From Sphingobacterium yanglingense (lineage in GTDB: Bacteria; Bacteroidota; Bacteroidia; Sphingobacteriales; Sphingobacteriaceae): a stretch of 64,000 bases of DNA. The stretch spans positions 582,939 to 646,938 of the forward strand of contig NZ_SNYV01000013.1 in NCBI RefSeq assembly GCF_004363245.1, given 5' to 3'. Both the position numbers and the translations under genes were made by a program. Below the pieces are notes generated by a model that made no database searches, had not been told where the DNA came from, and saw only the letters and a program-made list of their open reading frames with translations. This document shows positions 61,102 to 64,000 of the stretch, one piece after another. Position 1 is the stretch's first letter. Each line of letters starts with the position of its first letter.

Positions 61102-62337
61102 ATGGCACAAGTGATTCAAGTGTACGAGTTTGACAGTTTATTTCTAGGCAAGATTTACACTTGTCCAGATGGTACATCCGTCCGATTCGAGAAAAGGCAC
61201 TTTGATGCACTCCTGAAGTACAACGAGCTGCACGGGAGCAAGTATTTTAATCCTATATATGAAGGCGTAAAGTTTAAAAGCTACGTAGGTATCGTGCAGA
61301 TCGATGATCTTACCATCGAAATTTTACCAAAGATTCAGCGGGTAGGTAAGGCAGTGGACTGGCGGGGGGTATTGATCGATATGCTCCGTCAGACCGAGCA
61401 ATTGCGAGTCGATAAGATTAGTAATGCCTTTGTAGACCATCAGAATATACACCTTTTAGATATTTACTTTGATTGGTTTCTGTCCGAAATTGAATCCTTA
61501 TTACAGCGAGGGCTTATCAAGAGCTACTATACAGAGAGTAAAAATACCCTAGCCCTTAAAGGAAAGTTAGATTTCGGAAAGCACATACAACACAATTTCA
61601 TTCATCAAGAGCGTTTTTTTACGACACATCAAGTATACGGTACAGATCACCTCTTCCACCAGGTTATGAAAGTAGCGCTCGATATTGTAGCGAAGATGTC
61701 TCGAGGTACCTATCGTTTTGGTCGTTGCAAAACAGTACAGTTACATTTTCCTGAGGTAACAGACACATTGATTAGCCCAAAAACCTTTGAACAGCTATCC
61801 TTCTCTCGCAAGTCTGAGCCCTACCGTACAGCTCTAGAGTTAGCGAGGTTAATTATTCTAGATTATGCACCAAATGTAAAGTCAGGAACGGAGAATATGC
61901 TGGCTCTATTGTTTAATATGAATGACCTTTGGGAGAAGTTTATCCTGGTCCAATTACAGCTTGCATCAAAGGACTGGAAAGTCAAAGGACAGGAGTCAAA
62001 GCGTTTCTGGAAGACAAAAAGTATCCGGCCCGATATTGTATTGGAGCATATAGATAGTAAGAAGGTTTTTGTAATCGATACCAAGTGGAAGCATTACAGT
62101 TACGATAGTATTTCCTCACATGATTTACGACAAATATTCGTTTATGCAGATTATTGGTCTGCAGCAGGAGGAATGTTGTTATATCCTCATCACGTCGGGG
62201 ATGACTTGCCAGCCCTATCCGACACCTATCACGGAAAGGGATACACAGCGAAGATAGGTCTGTTATCTATTTTGAGTGATACGCTTACCCTACGAAAAGA
62301 TATTGGAGAGCAGATTTTGTTAAAGCTGGAGAATTAG
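61102..62337 (+). CDS. mcrC: McrC-type nuclease subunit
   Basis: A 411-residue partner of McrB. The N-terminal part (about 1-110) is the McrB-binding type region (GVKFKSYVGIVQIDDLTIEILPKI). The C-terminal half carries a PD-(D/E)xK nuclease site: RPDIVLEH (Asp311) and VFVIDTKWK (Asp326, Lys328), preceded by NMNDLWEKFI, a block typical of McrC/LlaJI-type proteins. It starts four bases after mcrB and is clearly in the same operon. Confidence 0.93.
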   Translation: MAQVIQVYEFDSLFLGKIYTCPDGTSVRFEKRHFDALLKYNELHGSKYFNPIYEGVKFKSYVGIVQIDDLTIEILPKIQRVGKAVDWRGVLIDMLRQTEQLRVDKISNAFVDHQNIHLLDIYFDWFLSEIESLLQRGLIKSYYTESKNTLALKGKLDFGKHIQHNFIHQERFFTTHQVYGTDHLFHQVMKVALDIVAKMSRGTYRFGRCKTVQLHFPEVTDTLISPKTFEQLSFSRKSEPYRTALELARLIILDYAPNVKSGTENMLALLFNMNDLWEKFILVQLQLASKDWKVKGQESKRFWKTKSIRPDIVLEHIDSKKVFVIDTKWKHYSYDSISSHDLRQIFVYADYWSAAGGMLLYPHHVGDDLPALSDTYHGKGYTAKIGLLSILSDTLTLRKDIGEQILLKLEN

Positions 62338-62503
62338 ATTGAGCTCAACGATTGATAATGTTCTCCTCTTTGTGGTCTGTTTGCGGCACTATAAAGTCAA
62401 AAAATCATGATTATTTTTGTTTTTGAAAATTTCTACAAAAATAAATTTGGATAATTCAATATAACTATTGATATTTGCATTGTTGAATTTGAAAATTTCT
62501 ACA
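62338..62503 (+). promoter_or_regulatory. hsdS promoter region with duplicated 17-bp operator-like site
   Basis: TTTGAAAATTTCTACAA occurs twice, at 62422-62438 and 62488-62504, 66 bases apart; the core GAAA-A-TTTC is palindromic. TAAATTTG (62442-62449) fits the -7 consensus and TTTG at 62416-62419 could be the -33 box. The first copy would then lie between the promoter boxes and the second would reach the ATG of hsdS. This is the layout of a repressed or autoregulated promoter. Confidence 0.55.
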
Positions 62504-63073
62504 ATGAATTATTATATAATTAAAAAGCTTAAAGATATCTCTTCTTTCGCCTTTGGTAATCACATTAGTGATCTCGGCAATGAGGGTGTTAAATATCTTC
62601 AAGTAAAAAATTTTGACGAATACGGTAGCTTTTTGGATAATGTAGAGCAGTTTGTAGCATATGATGAGATTGGTAGAAATGGATTGCTAAATGAAGGTGA
62701 TATTTTGTTTGTGGGCAAGGGGATGAAATTCTTTGCTTATAAGTATGACCGACGTATAGGCGAAGCTTTAGCTTCCTCTATTTTTTATATCATTCGTGTA
62801 GATCAGTCAGAGATACTTCCAGATTATTTGGTGTGCTTACTTAATCACCCTAAAAGTATGACTTACTTTAATGGTGTAAGTGCCGGAAGCTCTATTCCTT
62901 CCATTCGTAAAAGCGAATTGGGAGATTTTGAAGTTCACTTACCTCCGTTAGATGTGCAAGCGCAAATTGTAGAAATGTATTTATTACATAAGCAAGAATT
63001 GGATATGTTATCCCAGTTAAAAGAAAAAAAACAAATCAGATTTAATCAAATTATAAACGAAATATTAAAATAG
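62504..63073 (+). CDS. hsdS: Type I restriction specificity subunit, half-length HsdS
   Basis: A 189-residue protein that matches one target-recognition half of HsdS: KLKDISSFAFGNHISDLGNEGVKYLQVKNFDEYG, the conserved NEGDILFVGKGMKFFAYKYD, LPDYLVCLLNHPKSMTYFNGVSAGSSIPSIRKSELGDFEVHLPPLDVQAQIVEMYLLHKQELDML. A coiled segment follows. Full HsdS has two such halves (about 400 residues), so this one must dimerise to give a symmetric site, or pair with another S gene outside the window. It precedes hsdM with a 5-base gap; S before M is an unusual order. Confidence 0.88.
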   Translation: MNYYIIKKLKDISSFAFGNHISDLGNEGVKYLQVKNFDEYGSFLDNVEQFVAYDEIGRNGLLNEGDILFVGKGMKFFAYKYDRRIGEALASSIFYIIRVDQSEILPDYLVCLLNHPKSMTYFNGVSAGSSIPSIRKSELGDFEVHLPPLDVQAQIVEMYLLHKQELDMLSQLKEKKQIRFNQIINEILK

Positions 63074-63078
63074 AAGAT

Positions 63079-64000
63079 ATGGCTACAAAACTTACACAAC
63101 AAGAAATTAATAAGATCGTATGGAAAGCTTGTGATTCTTTACGCCCAGTGATGGGTAGTGGATCTTATAAAGATTATATTTTGACCTTGTTATTTGTCAA
63201 ATATTTATCTGATGTATGGAAAGAGAAGGCGAGAGAGTTGTCTATTAAATACGATGGAAATCAAGAGATGGTCAAACGTCAATTGAAGCGTGAGCGTTTC
63301 TTTTTGCCTGAAGAAAGTACATTTGATTATCTATATGACAATCGTAATGAAAGCAATATTGGCGAGTTGATTGATATTTCGCTGACCAAATTAGAGGATG
63401 AGAATAGAGCGAAACTAGAGAAAGTATTCCGTAGTATTTCGTTCAATTCTGAGACGGCTTTTGGTCCGACTAAGCAGCGTAACCAAATTCTTAAGAATTT
63501 GTTGAATGATCTTTCTGAGTTAAACTTGGAACCATCACACCTAGCGAATAATGATGTGATTGGCGATAGCTACGAATTTCTTATCTCTATGTTTGCAGGT
63601 GAAGCTGGCAAAAAGGCCGGAGAATTCTATACGCCATCTGAAGTTAGTACATTATTGGCGAAGCTAGTAGATGCGCAGCCTGGCGATCGTATCTGTGATC
63701 CTGCTTGTGGTTCGGGCTCTTTGTTAATCAAGGTAGCCAAAGAAATCAAAAGTAAAAACTACGCCTTGTACGGGCAAGAGAATAATGGTTCTACGTGGGC
63801 ATTGGCACGTATGAATATGTTCTTGCATGAGGAGGATAATGCAGTGATCGAATGGGGAGACACCTTAAATAATCCACAGCTAAAGGAAGCGGATGCTTTG
63901 ATGCGCTTTGATGTGGTAGTGGCTAATCCTCCGTTTTCATTGGATAAATGGGGGGCTGAGGAGGCTACTGCTGATGAATTCAATCGTTTCCACCGTGGTG
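63079..64000 (+). CDS. hsdM: Type I restriction-modification N6-adenine methyltransferase HsdM, partial
   Basis: The first 307 codons of the methyltransferase subunit; the frame is open at the window end. The N-terminal HsdM domain (about 5-150: NKIVWKACDSLRPVMGSGSYKDYILTLLFVKYLSD) is followed by the N6_Mtase domain. The SAM-binding motif I is DPACGSGSLL at 207-216 and catalytic motif IV NPPF at 283-286. The ATG at 63079 lies five bases after hsdS. It would methylate adenine with HsdS. hsdR is not visible and should lie beyond 64000. Confidence 0.97.
   Translation, partial: MATKLTQQEINKIVWKACDSLRPVMGSGSYKDYILTLLFVKYLSDVWKEKARELSIKYDGNQEMVKRQLKRERFFLPEESTFDYLYDNRNESNIGELIDISLTKLEDENRAKLEKVFRSISFNSETAFGPTKQRNQILKNLLNDLSELNLEPSHLANNDVIGDSYEFLISMFAGEAGKKAGEFYTPSEVSTLLAKLVDAQPGDRICDPACGSGSLLIKVAKEIKSKNYALYGQENNGSTWALARMNMFLHEEDNAVIEWGDTLNNPQLKEADALMRFDVVVANPPFSLDKWGAEEATADEFNRFHRG

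Noticed and set aside
1..64000. CRISPR array, tRNA, rRNA, intact insertion sequence or prophage
   Set aside because: No regularly spaced repeats, no cloverleaf or rRNA sequence and no transposase, integrase or phage structural protein could be recognised in reading the window.

Overview
The window looks like an AT-rich chromosomal segment of a Bacteroidota bacterium, most likely a Sphingobacteriaceae (Sphingobacterium/Pedobacter-like) species. The reasons are three FecI-type sigma/FecR-type anti-sigma pairs feeding TonB-dependent receptors, two SusC/SusD pairs, several matches to the Bacteroidota -7 promoter element TAnnTTTG, and weak or absent Shine-Dalgarno sequences. No rRNA, tRNA, CRISPR array, phage or intact insertion sequence was recognised. 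All family assignments come from reading the proteins; no database search was run.

Layout. 1-3.3 kb: the end of an AraC-type regulator, a Tet-like MFS exporter, convergent tyrS, and behind the tyrS start a roughly 165-nt transcription unit with its own promoter and terminator (candidate structured RNA or tyrS leader). 3.4-9.7 kb: ECF sigma, FecR, a large non-SusC TonB receptor with an STN domain and a lipoprotein, closed by a terminator. 10-16.3 kb: single housekeeping or unknown genes (SMI1/KNR4 protein, N-acetylmuramoyl-L-alanine amidase, hotdog thioesterase) and two gene fragments. 16.8-26.3 kb: ECF sigma, FecR, SusC with STN, SusD, a predicted beta-propeller lipoprotein and a calcineurin-like phosphoesterase, probably for capture and dephosphorylation of an external phosphorylated ligand. 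27.3-38.6 kb: ECF sigma, FecR, SusC without STN, SusD, a secreted protein with an FMN-binding-like motif, a Tat-exported FAD oxidoreductase and a CstA-family carrier. This last unit is the most unusual metabolic cluster here.

38.7-50.8 kb: mostly single genes, including several alpha/beta hydrolases, an AraC-controlled divergent redox/hydrolase operon, a VOC protein, DUF4932- and DUF4919-like proteins and a DinB-like protein, with further gene fragments. 50.8-58.3 kb: an accessory zone of small orphan genes, two truncated genes, a RhuM/PLD-like protein and several short dispersed repeats shared between gene ends or promoters. 58.7-64 kb: a defence cluster of mcrB and mcrC followed by a type I restriction-modification operon (hsdS then hsdM, cut by the window end). 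The hsdS promoter region carries a repeated 17-bp operator-like sequence.

How the parts fit. The three sigma/anti-sigma units are separate nutrient-sensing and import modules: the outer membrane receptor signals or imports, FecR relays across the inner membrane, and the sigma factor drives the operon. The right third behaves like a defence and gene-turnover island. Short repeats lie exactly at promoters or truncated gene ends, which suggests repeated cassette-like insertion and deletion.
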